From Thermopetrobacter sp. TC1 (lineage in GTDB: Bacteria > Pseudomonadota > Alphaproteobacteria > Rhizobiales > Aestuariivirgaceae): a DNA stretch of 33,678 bases. Each line of letters starts with the position of its first letter. Position 1 is the first letter of the stretch. A program made the position numbers and the translations under genes. A model generated the notes under the pieces. The model made no database searches. It saw nothing but the letters and a program-made list of their open reading frames with translations, and was not told where the DNA came from. The DNA lies in the NCBI RefSeq assembly GCF_000746275.1, contig NZ_JQKX01000004.1, positions 1 to 33,678 on the forward strand, in the 5' to 3' direction. Of the stretch, positions 1-7,206 are shown in pieces.

Positions 1-167
1 CGCAGGCTCGATACAGCGCCAAGTTGTGACACCAGCAGCGCCAACAGGTGCGCCCGCGTGTGAAAACGCTTGCGATAGCGGTCGCTGTTATGCCGGCGCA
101 CCACCTCCTCAACAAGGCGGTCAGGAAGCAGTTGGACAATGCGATGAAGCGTGGTAGGTTCAAACAT
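1..167 (-). CDS. IS4-type transposase, N-terminal part (cut by window edge)
   Basis: The first 55 codons of a minus-strand gene run off the left edge. They read MFEPTTLHRIVQLLPDRLVE and then a segment with HNSDRYRKRF, HTRAHLLALL and ending SSLR. This is the pattern of the N-terminal domain (DUF4372-like) of IS4-group transposases, where an aromatic-basic stretch precedes a conserved HL..LL..Q segment and an SLR motif. The ATG at 167 follows a strong GGAGGA ribosome binding site at about 178-183. That site lies inside an inverted repeat (168-240) that probably marks the IS end. The catalytic DDE domain would lie outside the window, so intactness cannot be judged. The family call comes from remembered motifs and is fairly but not fully secure. 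Confidence 0.72.
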   Translation of the reverse strand, partial: MFEPTTLHRIVQLLPDRLVEEVVRRHNSDRYRKRFHTRAHLLALLVSQLGAVSSL

Positions 168-240
168 CGGGATTGTTCCTCCGCTTGTGGCAAATCAAGC
201 CTTGACACTTCACTTTTACCACAAGTGGCGGACAATCCCG
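168..240 (-). promoter_or_regulatory. Inverted repeat covering the transposase ribosome binding site
   Basis: Positions 168-190 and 219-240 are near-perfect reverse complements (both contain CGGGATTGT and CTTGTGG), separated by about 28 bases. In a minus-strand transcript entering from outside the element, the GGAGGA ribosome binding site of the transposase would be locked in the stem. This arrangement is known in several insertion sequences as protection against read-through transcripts. It may also be, or overlap, the terminal inverted repeat of the IS, whose other end is not in the window. Confidence 0.55.
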
Positions 241-560
241 TACTTTTTTCACCTAACCATCATCTTTCTTGGACACCAGTGGGCGAAAGCCGGGGTCTCG
301 GGCCGCAAACTCATGCGTTTGTGGCCTTAGATACCGGCTTACGTCGGTATGACGAGATGGGCATTGTGTTAGAGTGTTCCACAAAAACCAACAGGCACCT
401 TACTTAACCTATTGAATTCATTTGGTATTAAGAGACGCGTAAATCCCGTAGGGGCCGCATGCATGATCAGGGCAAGCCTCTCGCTTGCCTGCGCGCCTGT
501 TCCGGCGCAACAATAATGTTCCTTACGGCGTTCATGCCGCCTTTTCCTTGATAAGGCTCT
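241..560. other. Gene-poor stretch with small dispersed hairpins
   Basis: No convincing gene is seen here. Positions 331-350 form an ATACCG/CGGTAT hairpin in a sequence type common as an interspersed repeat in GC-rich proteobacteria. The block at about 313-327 (ATGCGTTTGTGGCC) recurs at 7015-7028 inside another repeat. A perfect 7-bp hairpin GGCAAGC/GCTTGCC lies at 471-489 in the leader of the dehydratase gene. Its role is unknown, and it is not followed by a T-run. Confidence 0.4.
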
Positions 561-1550
561 ATGCCCCATCCGGAGACCGTGATGTTCACCGAAGAAGACT
601 TTGAACAGGCCTGCAGGGCCGTCTATGCCGCCATGCAGCCCACGCTTGCCCATCCCTGGCCTCTGTTGCAACAGGCCACGGGCGTGAAAACCTGGGTCAA
701 GCACGAAAACCACACCCCCACCGGCGCCTTCAAGGTGCGTGGCGGCCTGAATTATCTCGCCCGCCTCATGGAAGACGGTGCGCCCCGCCCTGCCGGCCTC
801 ATCTCCGCCACGCGCGGCAATCATGGTCAGTCCATTCCCTTTGCGGCGGCGCGGCATGGCCTGCCGGTCACCATCGTCGTGCCGCATGGCAATTCCCGCG
901 AGAAGAACGCGGCCATGCGGGCGCTGGGGGCGGAGCTTGTGGAACACGGCACCATCTTCGATGAGGCGAAGGATCATGCCGCACAGCTGGCGAAAGAGCG
1001 GGGGCTGCACATGGTGCCCTCGTTTCACGAATGGCTGGTCGCCGGCGTGGCCACCTACGCCAGGGAGCTGTTTGAAACCGCAGGGGAGCTGGATGCGGTC
1101 TATGCCCCCATCGGCATGGGTTCGGGCTTGTGCGGCTTAATCGGCATGCGCGACCTGCTGGGCCTGAAGACGGACATCATTGGTGTCGTCGCTGAAGGTG
1201 CACCGGCCTATCTGCACTCATGGAAGGCCGGCACACCCGTCTCCGCCCCCGTTGCCACCTTCGCCGACGGCATGGCCGTGGGCGTGCCGCATGAGCAGGC
1301 GGTGGCGGTGATCAACCGCGGCGCGGCGCGCATCGTCGCGGTCTCCGATGATGAAATCGCCGAGGCCATGCGCCTGTTGCACACGGCCACGCACAACACA
1401 GCGGAAGGCGCAGGGGCGGCGGCTCTTGCGGCCTTGATGAAGGAACGCGAGAACATGCGCGGCAAGCGCTGCGCCGTTATCCTCTCTGGCGGCAACATCG
1501 ATGCAGAGAAATACGCCGCGGTCTTGAGCGGAGAAACGCCAGGGCCCTGA
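561..1550 (+). CDS. Threonine/serine dehydratase-like PLP enzyme
   Basis: This is a fold-type II PLP enzyme of 329 residues. It should deaminate a hydroxy-amino acid (threonine or serine) to a 2-oxo acid and ammonia, or act on a related substrate. Visible motifs are the PLP lysine in TGAFKVRG (Lys58), the RGNHGQ cofactor-binding loop (85-90), the glycine phosphate-binding loop GMGSGL (185-190) and the C-terminal LSGGN, whose Ser contacts the pyridine nitrogen. There is no ACT regulatory domain, so it is the short catabolic or housekeeping type, not full-length IlvA. The Met at 582 is an alternative start. Related enzymes also occur in hydroxyectoine degradation, but no neighbour supports that here. 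The family is certain and the exact substrate is not. Confidence 0.88.
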   Translation: MPHPETVMFTEEDFEQACRAVYAAMQPTLAHPWPLLQQATGVKTWVKHENHTPTGAFKVRGGLNYLARLMEDGAPRPAGLISATRGNHGQSIPFAAARHGLPVTIVVPHGNSREKNAAMRALGAELVEHGTIFDEAKDHAAQLAKERGLHMVPSFHEWLVAGVATYARELFETAGELDAVYAPIGMGSGLCGLIGMRDLLGLKTDIIGVVAEGAPAYLHSWKAGTPVSAPVATFADGMAVGVPHEQAVAVINRGAARIVAVSDDEIAEAMRLLHTATHNTAEGAGAAALAALMKERENMRGKRCAVILSGGNIDAEKYAAVLSGETPGP

Positions 1551-1964
1551 TCATGAGCCTTCAGCGGCCTTTGCCGCATCGGCGGAAACGTCGTCGCCAT
1601 CGGCCTCTTTCGCTTCCGCACCCGCGGCCTCATCCGGCAGCATCAGGTCTTCAATGCTGTTCAGATGAATGGGCGGCTGGCCGGGCAACTCCACGATCAG
1701 CCGCAATCGCCCCCCGAGTGCATTGACATAAGACGCCAGGGTGGAGAGCATCCAGTCCGTGCGCTTTTCCATCTGTGCCACGGAAGGCTGACTGATGCCC
1801 AATCTCCGTGCCACCTCCACCTGCGATGTGCCCAGCGCCCGCCGCAGGTCCTGCAGCGCCCGATATTCGCGCTTCAGTGCATCGGTACGCTCAAGAATCC
1901 TCTGGCGTCGCTTTTCGGGAAGCGCTGCGAGAATGCCCTCATATGTCCTGTTTCCGGCCATCAT
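1551..1964 (-). CDS. XRE-family DNA-binding protein (HigA/antitoxin-like, apparently orphan)
   Basis: This is a 137-residue helix-turn-helix protein. The HTH covers about residues 45-70, with TSQVEVARRLGISQPSVAQM and a following acidic-aromatic segment, as in the XRE regulators that accompany RelE/HigB toxins. A short beta-rich tail (GGRLRLIVELPG) follows, which is typical of those antitoxins, and the C-terminus is acidic and Ala-rich. Toxin genes normally sit directly upstream of this antitoxin type. Here the upstream minus strand has no recognisable toxin, only a short reading frame that resembles nothing known to me. It is convergent with, and immediately adjacent to, the dehydratase gene. 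A second ATG at 1961 is equally plausible as the start. Confidence 0.8.
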   Translation of the reverse strand: MMAGNRTYEGILAALPEKRRQRILERTDALKREYRALQDLRRALGTSQVEVARRLGISQPSVAQMEKRTDWMLSTLASYVNALGGRLRLIVELPGQPPIHLNSIEDLMLPDEAAGAEAKEADGDDVSADAAKAAEGS

Positions 1965-2174
1965 CCTTACCTAGCGCTCATCAGGGCAGCCGAAAAACAA
2001 TCACACACTCAACAGGAAGTTGAATTGCCCGCAACCTCTATAACGTCAATCCCATAATCGCAAACCATCCGGGAAAAGGCAGCACAGGCCCTCTTCTGCC
2101 CTTGCAAGATGAAGCGGCGGCACCGATCTGATGATGTGATGAACAAGGGTGTTGACCGCTGCGCGGGAGGGCAC

Positions 2175-3413
2175 ATGCGGCGCATGTCACCGACTGCCTC
2201 GAAACCGGCCTCATCGCAGCCGGGGCTGAAACGCGTGCTCACGTTGCCGTGGCTTCTGGCTTATGGCCTGGGCACCACCATCGGTGCCGGCATCTATGTG
2301 CTTGTGGGCAAGGTGGCCGGTATTGCAGGCACGCAAGGGCATTATGCCTTCCTGCTGGCCGCAGTGGCGGTATCACTGCCGGCGCTGGCCTATGCCGAAT
2401 TCGTGGGCCGCGCCCCGTCCGCGGCGGGATCGGCGCGTTTTGTCGCCGTGGGATTTCGCAGGCAGTGGCCGGGCACGCTCACCGGGCTGGCGGTGGCATT
2501 CGCGGGGCTGACATCCTCCGCCACGCTGGCGCTGGGCGCGGCGGGCTATCTCGCCCGCTGGCTGGCGCTGCCGGAAGCCGCCCTTGTCATCGCCCTCGTT
2601 ACCGCCCTGACCGGCATCGCCATCATCGGCATTCGTGAATCGGTGCTGGCGGCGGGAATCATCACCCTGCTGGAGGTGGGCGGGCTTGTCTGGATCATCG
2701 CCGCCGCCCTGCTGCAGCGCCCGGATGACATGGCAGCGGCGCTGGCGCATCCGCCGCCCATGACCACGCAAGAGGCGGCACGCGTCCTGTCCGCAAGCCT
2801 GCTTGCCTTTTTTGCCTTCATCGGATTCGAGGACATGGTGACCGTTGCGGAGGAAACCAGACGGCCGGGACCGACCATCGCCCGCGCCATAATGCTCACC
2901 ATCGCGCTAACCGCCATCATTTACCTCGGCGTCTATGCCGCCGCCATTGGCACGGTCACGCCAGAGGCTCTTTCCGCCTCGCGCGAACCACTGGCGCGGG
3001 TGGCTCGGGAACTTGCCGGCGTGCCGGCCGATGCCATCGCCGCCATCGCCTCCTTTGCCGTCATCAACGGCATTCTCATCCAGATCATCATGGCCTCGCG
3101 CATCTTTTACGGCCTTGCCCGCACCGGCGCCCTGCCCGCCCTGCTGGCATGGGTGCATCCCCGTTTTCACACGCCGCTACCCGCCATTGTCCTTTCCGGG
3201 GCCGTCATTCTCGCGCTGGCGCTGGCCGTACCCCTCACCGCGCTGGCCGATGTCACCGCGCGCATCGTACTGGGGGTGTATGCCCTGGTGTGCGCAGCCC
3301 TGTTGTGGGTGAAATATCGCGGTGATCCCCTGCCGCAAGGCGCTTATCATGCACCGGCACCGGCTGTGGCCGGAGGGCTGATTGTGTGTCTCCTTCTGCT
3401 TTTTGCCGCCTGA
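2175..3413 (+). CDS. APC-superfamily amino-acid permease
   Basis: This is an inner-membrane transporter of about 412 residues with roughly 11-12 hydrophobic segments. The first is broken by the conserved glycine-rich GLGTTIGAGIYVLVG, the substrate-binding signature of APC amino-acid/polyamine transporters, and FFAFIGFEDMVTVAEETRRP matches the conserved helix 6 region. I chose the ATG at 2175 because it follows GGGAGGG at 2165-2171. An in-frame ATG at 2109 would add 22 polar residues and has no good ribosome binding site. The gene converges on a pyruvoyl-dependent arginine decarboxylase, so arginine, agmatine or a polyamine is a possible substrate, but this is inference. Its stop codon abuts the terminator of that opposing gene. 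Confidence 0.87.
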   Translation: MRRMSPTASKPASSQPGLKRVLTLPWLLAYGLGTTIGAGIYVLVGKVAGIAGTQGHYAFLLAAVAVSLPALAYAEFVGRAPSAAGSARFVAVGFRRQWPGTLTGLAVAFAGLTSSATLALGAAGYLARWLALPEAALVIALVTALTGIAIIGIRESVLAAGIITLLEVGGLVWIIAAALLQRPDDMAAALAHPPPMTTQEAARVLSASLLAFFAFIGFEDMVTVAEETRRPGPTIARAIMLTIALTAIIYLGVYAAAIGTVTPEALSASREPLARVARELAGVPADAIAAIASFAVINGILIQIIMASRIFYGLARTGALPALLAWVHPRFHTPLPAIVLSGAVILALALAVPLTALADVTARIVLGVYALVCAALLWVKYRGDPLPQGAYHAPAPAVAGGLIVCLLLLFAA

Positions 3414-3446
3414 AAAACAACAGGGCCGCAGCTATTGCCGCGGCCC
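3413..3446 (-). terminator. Rho-independent terminator of the arginine decarboxylase gene
   Basis: The hairpin GGGCCGC/GCGGCCC (3423-3429 with 3440-3446) is followed on the minus strand by TGTTGTTTTT (3413-3422). It lies 28 bases after the stop of the minus-strand decarboxylase and directly beside the stop of the plus-strand permease. Confidence 0.75.
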
Positions 3447-3473
3447 CGCCGGAAATCGTATAGCCCGTGCGCC

Positions 3474-3992
3474 TCAGATCTGCACCACGCCGGCGAAGAC
3501 ACATCCCGTCTTCTCCACCACGTGCTCGGCGAAGATGCTTTCCATGTGCGCCACTTTCAGCCCGCGATTGTGAATGGCCTCTTCCGCCATGCCCCGCACG
3601 ATCTCCTCGGCCTCCTTGCCGGAGCAGGCATCGGAAAACTCCATGATCACACCGGCACGCTCCGGATCATCCGGCTTGGCAATGGCCACCGCGGCGGCAA
3701 TCCGTTCGCCTTTCACATCGGAGCACATCTGCGCATAGGCCGTGGGCACCAAGAGCCCCGGCGCCAGTTTCACCGGCTCGATGCGCTTCACATGCGGCCC
3801 GACGATGGAAGACAGCCGCACTAGATTCACATCGGCGATCCCCGCCCGCAACAAGGCCTGATCGAAGGCAACCAGCCTGCGTTCGGCATCGCCATACCCG
3901 GCGCAAAGAAAATAGGCCTGCGGCCGAAACAGCGCCGAGGCAGCCAGCTGCGCCACGTCCAGATGTGTGAGATGAGAGGTGTGAATGTTCAT
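3474..3992 (-). CDS. pdaD: Pyruvoyl-dependent arginine decarboxylase
   Basis: This enzyme converts arginine to agmatine and CO2 using a covalently bound pyruvoyl group made by self-cleavage. At 172 residues it matches the family size. The cleavage site is the Ser61-Ser62 pair in NLVRLSSIVGP, giving a small beta chain and a pyruvoyl-capped alpha chain. The downstream VIMEFSD carries the conserved acidic residue (Glu118) expected near the active site, and GLLVPTAYAQM is a family segment. The start at 3992 has a GGAGGGT ribosome binding site about 10 bases upstream, whereas longer reading frames in this frame lack one. The enzyme is typical of archaea and is scattered in bacteria such as Chlamydia, so horizontal acquisition is possible. 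It converges with an APC permease. Agmatine would feed putrescine synthesis or an arginine/agmatine exchange. Confidence 0.88.
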   Translation of the reverse strand: MNIHTSHLTHLDVAQLAASALFRPQAYFLCAGYGDAERRLVAFDQALLRAGIADVNLVRLSSIVGPHVKRIEPVKLAPGLLVPTAYAQMCSDVKGERIAAAVAIAKPDDPERAGVIMEFSDACSGKEAEEIVRGMAEEAIHNRGLKVAHMESIFAEHVVEKTGCVFAGVVQI

Positions 3993-4326
3993 TCGGCGAC
4001 CCTCCAGTTTTGCAGGATACCCATCGCCACAAACCGGCCATCGGTTCATGACGACCCAGAGTCAGTCGCGCTTTCGCTCTTGTTCGGGTGACCCAGAAGC
4101 CGAGCCAGCGCCAGTCTGTCACGCCGCCGTCCTGGCTTGACGACGCGGCGAGGTCTTTTAGCCCCTCTCATGCGCCGTGGCAATATCGCATCCATCCCCG
4201 ACGCCTGCATGGATCACAATGCAGGCTTGCACCTTTTGCATGGGCAAAGGCCATTTGCCGCTTCCCGGCCAAACCGGTTATGGTCCCGGCACCGCAGACT
4301 GTAGACGGAAAAACACCTAAGACCCC
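3993..4326. other. Intergenic region between divergent pdaD and ycjX
   Basis: No gene is supported in these 334 bases. They must hold the promoters of the divergent decarboxylase and ycjX genes. One clear structure is visible: a perfect 8-bp hairpin GCCTGCAT/ATGCAGGC at 4203-4210 and 4219-4226 with an 8-base loop. Its spacing would also suit an operator. Confidence 0.35.
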
Positions 4327-5775
4327 ATGCGCAACATCACCTTTGCCGACGAACTGGGCTATGCCGCCGCCTCACTGGCCGATGCCACGCGCAATCTGCT
4401 TTCGCCCGCGGTTCGTCTCGGCGTCACCGGCCTCTCCGGCGCCGGCAAGACCGTGTTCATCACCGCGCTCGTGCATGACCTGCTCAACGGCGCCTCCATG
4501 CCGCTGTTCGAGCCCGCCCGCGCAGGCCGCATTCACGACGTGCATCTTGAACCCCAGCCGGATGTGCATGTTCCCCGTTTCGCCTATGAGGAACACCTGG
4601 CCGCCCTCACCGCCGGTGAGGATCGCCACTGGCCGGAAAGCACCAAACAGCTCTCCCAGCTTCGCCTGACCCTGCGGTATGAGACCACGCGCACGCGCCT
4701 GCCCTGGTCGGAGCGCATGCGCACACTCCATCTCGACATCGTGGACTATCCCGGTGAATGGCTGCCGGATCTGCCGCTTCTCGATCTTGAGTATGAGGAA
4801 TGGAGCGCAGGACAGCTCAAACGGCTCTCAAGCCTGGCTGCGGAAGAAGGCGAGAAGGATCCCTTTCTCGAACGCATCGCCGGCCTGGATGCCGCCGCGC
4901 CCTGGCGGGAGGAAGAGGCGCTTGCCCTCGCCCGCGCCTATCGCGAACGCCTGCAGACCCTGAAGAGGAAAGGCGGCCACTATGACCTTCTGCAGCCCGG
5001 CCGCTTTCTCATGCCCGGTGACCTGGCCGATTCGCCCATGCTTACCTTCGCGCCGCTGCCGGCGCCGGATAATGGCGCCTCCCGCACCAGTCTCCATGGT
5101 GAGATGAAGCGCCGCTATCAGGCCTATGTCAGCCGCATCGTCCGCCCGTTCTTCTTTGAGCATTTCGCCCGCATCGATGTTCAGGTGGTGCTGGTGGATG
5201 TGCTTTCCGCCATCAACACCGGCCCGCGCGCCATTTTTCAGCTGCAGGAGGCACTCACCCATATCCTTGAATGCTTCCGCATCGGCCCTTCACGCCTTTT
5301 CGCCCGCCGCGCCGAGCGCATCCTTTTCGCCGCCACCCGTGCCGATCTCGTCCATCACACCCAGCATGAGCGCCTGCGCCGCATCCTCGCCTGGCTGGTG
5401 GAACGCGCCGCCCGCAAGGCCGGACACGCCGGCGCCGAAGTCGCCACCCTGGCCCTTGCCGCCATCCGCGCCACCCGCGAGGGTGAAATGGAGCATGCCG
5501 GCGAAACCCTGCCTGTCATCATCGGCGTGCCGGAAGCCGGAGAAAAACTGGGCGATCAGACCTTCGACGGCAGAACCGAAACCGCCGTCTTCCCCGGGGA
5601 CCTGCCGGAGCATCCGGAGGATCTGTTGAAAGAAGAAACGCGCCCTTCCCTGCGGTTTCCCCGTTTCAGACCGCCGCTCATTCCCCGGCCCGTGCCGCTG
5701 GAACCTGCGCCCTCGTTTCCCTTCATCCGGCTTGATGAGGCATTGCAATTCCTGCTTGGAGAGCGCCTGTCATGA
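4327..5775 (+). CDS. ycjX: YcjX family P-loop protein (DUF463)
   Basis: This is a 482-residue P-loop NTPase-like protein of the YcjX/DUF463 family, linked to the envelope stress (Psp) regulon in enterobacteria; its biochemical role is not established. The Walker A motif is GLSGAGKT (residues 35-42), preceded by the family's SPAVRLGVTG. The conserved HLDIVDYPGEWLPDLPLL supplies the Walker B/switch-like segment. The internal FLMPGDL and the C-terminal DEALQFLLGERL are also family features. It overlaps the following ycjF gene by four bases (ATGA), so the two are co-transcribed and translationally coupled, as in E. coli. No pspABC genes are visible here. The ribosome binding site before 4327 is weak. 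Confidence 0.93.
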   Translation: MRNITFADELGYAAASLADATRNLLSPAVRLGVTGLSGAGKTVFITALVHDLLNGASMPLFEPARAGRIHDVHLEPQPDVHVPRFAYEEHLAALTAGEDRHWPESTKQLSQLRLTLRYETTRTRLPWSERMRTLHLDIVDYPGEWLPDLPLLDLEYEEWSAGQLKRLSSLAAEEGEKDPFLERIAGLDAAAPWREEEALALARAYRERLQTLKRKGGHYDLLQPGRFLMPGDLADSPMLTFAPLPAPDNGASRTSLHGEMKRRYQAYVSRIVRPFFFEHFARIDVQVVLVDVLSAINTGPRAIFQLQEALTHILECFRIGPSRLFARRAERILFAATRADLVHHTQHERLRRILAWLVERAARKAGHAGAEVATLALAAIRATREGEMEHAGETLPVIIGVPEAGEKLGDQTFDGRTETAVFPGDLPEHPEDLLKEETRPSLRFPRFRPPLIPRPVPLEPAPSFPFIRLDEALQFLLGERLS

Positions 5776-6890
5776 CCCGCCGCCCGCCACAGTCTCCCTC
5801 TTCATCACCTGCATCCAAACACGCAGGCCGCGCGCCCGTGGCCGTGCCCTTATCATCGCAAAAATCATCCGATGCCAACGAAAGCACCAGGAGCGCCCGC
5901 CCGCCGCAGGCCCTGCAAGACCCTGGCTGCAGCGTGCGGGAAACACCGGATCCTTTCACGCCCGCCAATGATGAAAAGGAGCACGCAAGCACAAAGGCTG
6001 ACCCGCGCTTAAACAAAGCCCCCGCCTGGGGGCGGCTGTTCTTCTCCGCCATCACCGCGCTCATCGGCCTGTATGCCGTCAATGCCCTCATGTCCTGGAT
6101 GCAAAGGCTGATGAACACGGGCGGGCCTCTTTCCTGGCTGCTTCTGGCGCTTGCGGCTCTCGCGGTCCTGTCCGCTCTTGCGCTTGTTCTTTCGGAACTT
6201 TTCGGCCTGCTCAGGCTCAAAAAGCTGCGCGGCCTGCATGAGGAAGCCGAAACCGCCATCGCCACCGGCGATGCCCATGCCGCCCGCCAGGTCTTTGACC
6301 ATCTCATTCAGCATTTCCGGCACAGGCCGGATCTTGCCTGGCCGCTTGCCAGGCTGAAGGAGGTGGACACAGCCCTCATCGCCCCGGCCGATCTGCTCAT
6401 GCTGGCGGAAAAGGAGCTTCTCGCCCCACTGGATGGGCGCGCCCACGATCTCATCCTTACAAGCGCGCGCCGTGTCGCGCTTCTCACCGCCCTGCTGCCC
6501 ACGCCCTTTCTCGATCTTCTCATCGTCATCTGGCAGCTGCTCAAGCTCGTGCGCGCTCTTTCCACACTTTATGGCGCCCGCCCCGGCTGGATCGGCAGCG
6601 TGAAACTCATGCGCATGGCGCTTGTGCATCTTGCCGTCACCAGCACGCTCGCCCTCTCCGACACTTTCGTGCAAACCATCCTCGGCCGCGGGCTGGCGGG
6701 GCGCCTCTCCGCCCGTTTTGGCGAAGGCGTCATCAACGGCATCATGACCGCCCGCATCGGAATTTCCGCCATGGAGATCGTCCGCCCCCTGCCGTTCAAG
6801 GCCCTGCCCGCGCCCTCTTGGCGCTCCATGGCCAGGGCGCTGATGCACGGCAGCGAGCCGGACAAAACCCCGGAAAAACCCGGTTCTTGA
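5772..6890 (+). CDS. ycjF: YcjF family inner-membrane protein (DUF697/UPF0283)
   Basis: This is a 372-residue membrane protein, partner of YcjX. The first 85 or so residues are polar and Ser/Pro/Ala-rich and probably cytosolic. Two hydrophobic segments follow (about 92-112 and 117-142), then a charged helical stretch. The C-terminal DUF697 domain has RVALLTALLPTPFLDLLIVI and ARFGEGVINGIMTARIG, which are family hallmarks. It starts inside the ycjX stop codon. Function is unknown beyond the recurring association with YcjX and envelope stress. The low-complexity N-terminus is longer than a minimal DUF697 protein needs, and the true start could be further in. Confidence 0.88.
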   Translation: MTRRPPQSPSSSPASKHAGRAPVAVPLSSQKSSDANESTRSARPPQALQDPGCSVRETPDPFTPANDEKEHASTKADPRLNKAPAWGRLFFSAITALIGLYAVNALMSWMQRLMNTGGPLSWLLLALAALAVLSALALVLSELFGLLRLKKLRGLHEEAETAIATGDAHAARQVFDHLIQHFRHRPDLAWPLARLKEVDTALIAPADLLMLAEKELLAPLDGRAHDLILTSARRVALLTALLPTPFLDLLIVIWQLLKLVRALSTLYGARPGWIGSVKLMRMALVHLAVTSTLALSDTFVQTILGRGLAGRLSARFGEGVINGIMTARIGISAMEIVRPLPFKALPAPSWRSMARALMHGSEPDKTPEKPGS

Positions 6891-7206
6891 AGACTCACCG
6901 GATCAGCACGGTCATCAACTCAGTTGCCTTTGATTTTCTTTCCATACATGAAGCACCACTTTTCTCCCTCCCCCTGGTAGGGGGAGGGCGGGGAGGGGGT
7001 CAGGCAACTTAACGTATGCGTTTGTGGCCCGACCCCCTCCCAGCGCTTCGCGCCGACCTCCCCCTATCAGGGGGAGGTTAGGATCATGCGCTCTTTCTGC
7101 CTGCCGCCCGCTGCACCGGGATCAATTTAGCTGTCCGACGACAAGTGTTTGTTTAATTCATTGAAAAACAATAGGAAAACGTCATGGCGCGGGGAATGGA
7201 CGAGTC
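6891..7206. other. Intergenic stretch dominated by a dispersed repeat
   Basis: These are 316 bases between ycjF and the convergent acyltransferase gene. About half is the repeat at 6913-7078, whose hairpins could also end transcription from both sides. The remainder (7079-7206) shows no recognisable gene. Confidence 0.5.
6913..7078 (+). repeat. Dispersed repeat family A, copy 1
   Basis: This element of about 166 bases is repeated in inverted orientation at 30607-30774. Shared blocks, in order, are CATCAACTCAGTTGCC, CCATACATGAAGCAC, a CTCCCCCT/AGGGGGAG hairpin, TTGTGGCCCGACCCCCTCCC and a terminal CCTCCCCCT/AGGGGGAGG hairpin. The GC-rich hairpin cores resemble extragenic palindromic elements that are common in alphaproteobacteria. 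Confidence 0.85.

Noticed and set aside
2009-2242. 77-residue minus-strand frame upstream of the XRE gene, considered as a toxin partner
   Set aside because: It lacks RelE/HigB-type motifs, overlaps the permease start region, and has no ribosome binding site.
4203-4226. 8-bp hairpin considered as a terminator or riboswitch before ycjX
   Set aside because: There is no T-run, no conserved riboswitch core and no gene just upstream on the same strand; it is left as an unexplained inverted repeat.
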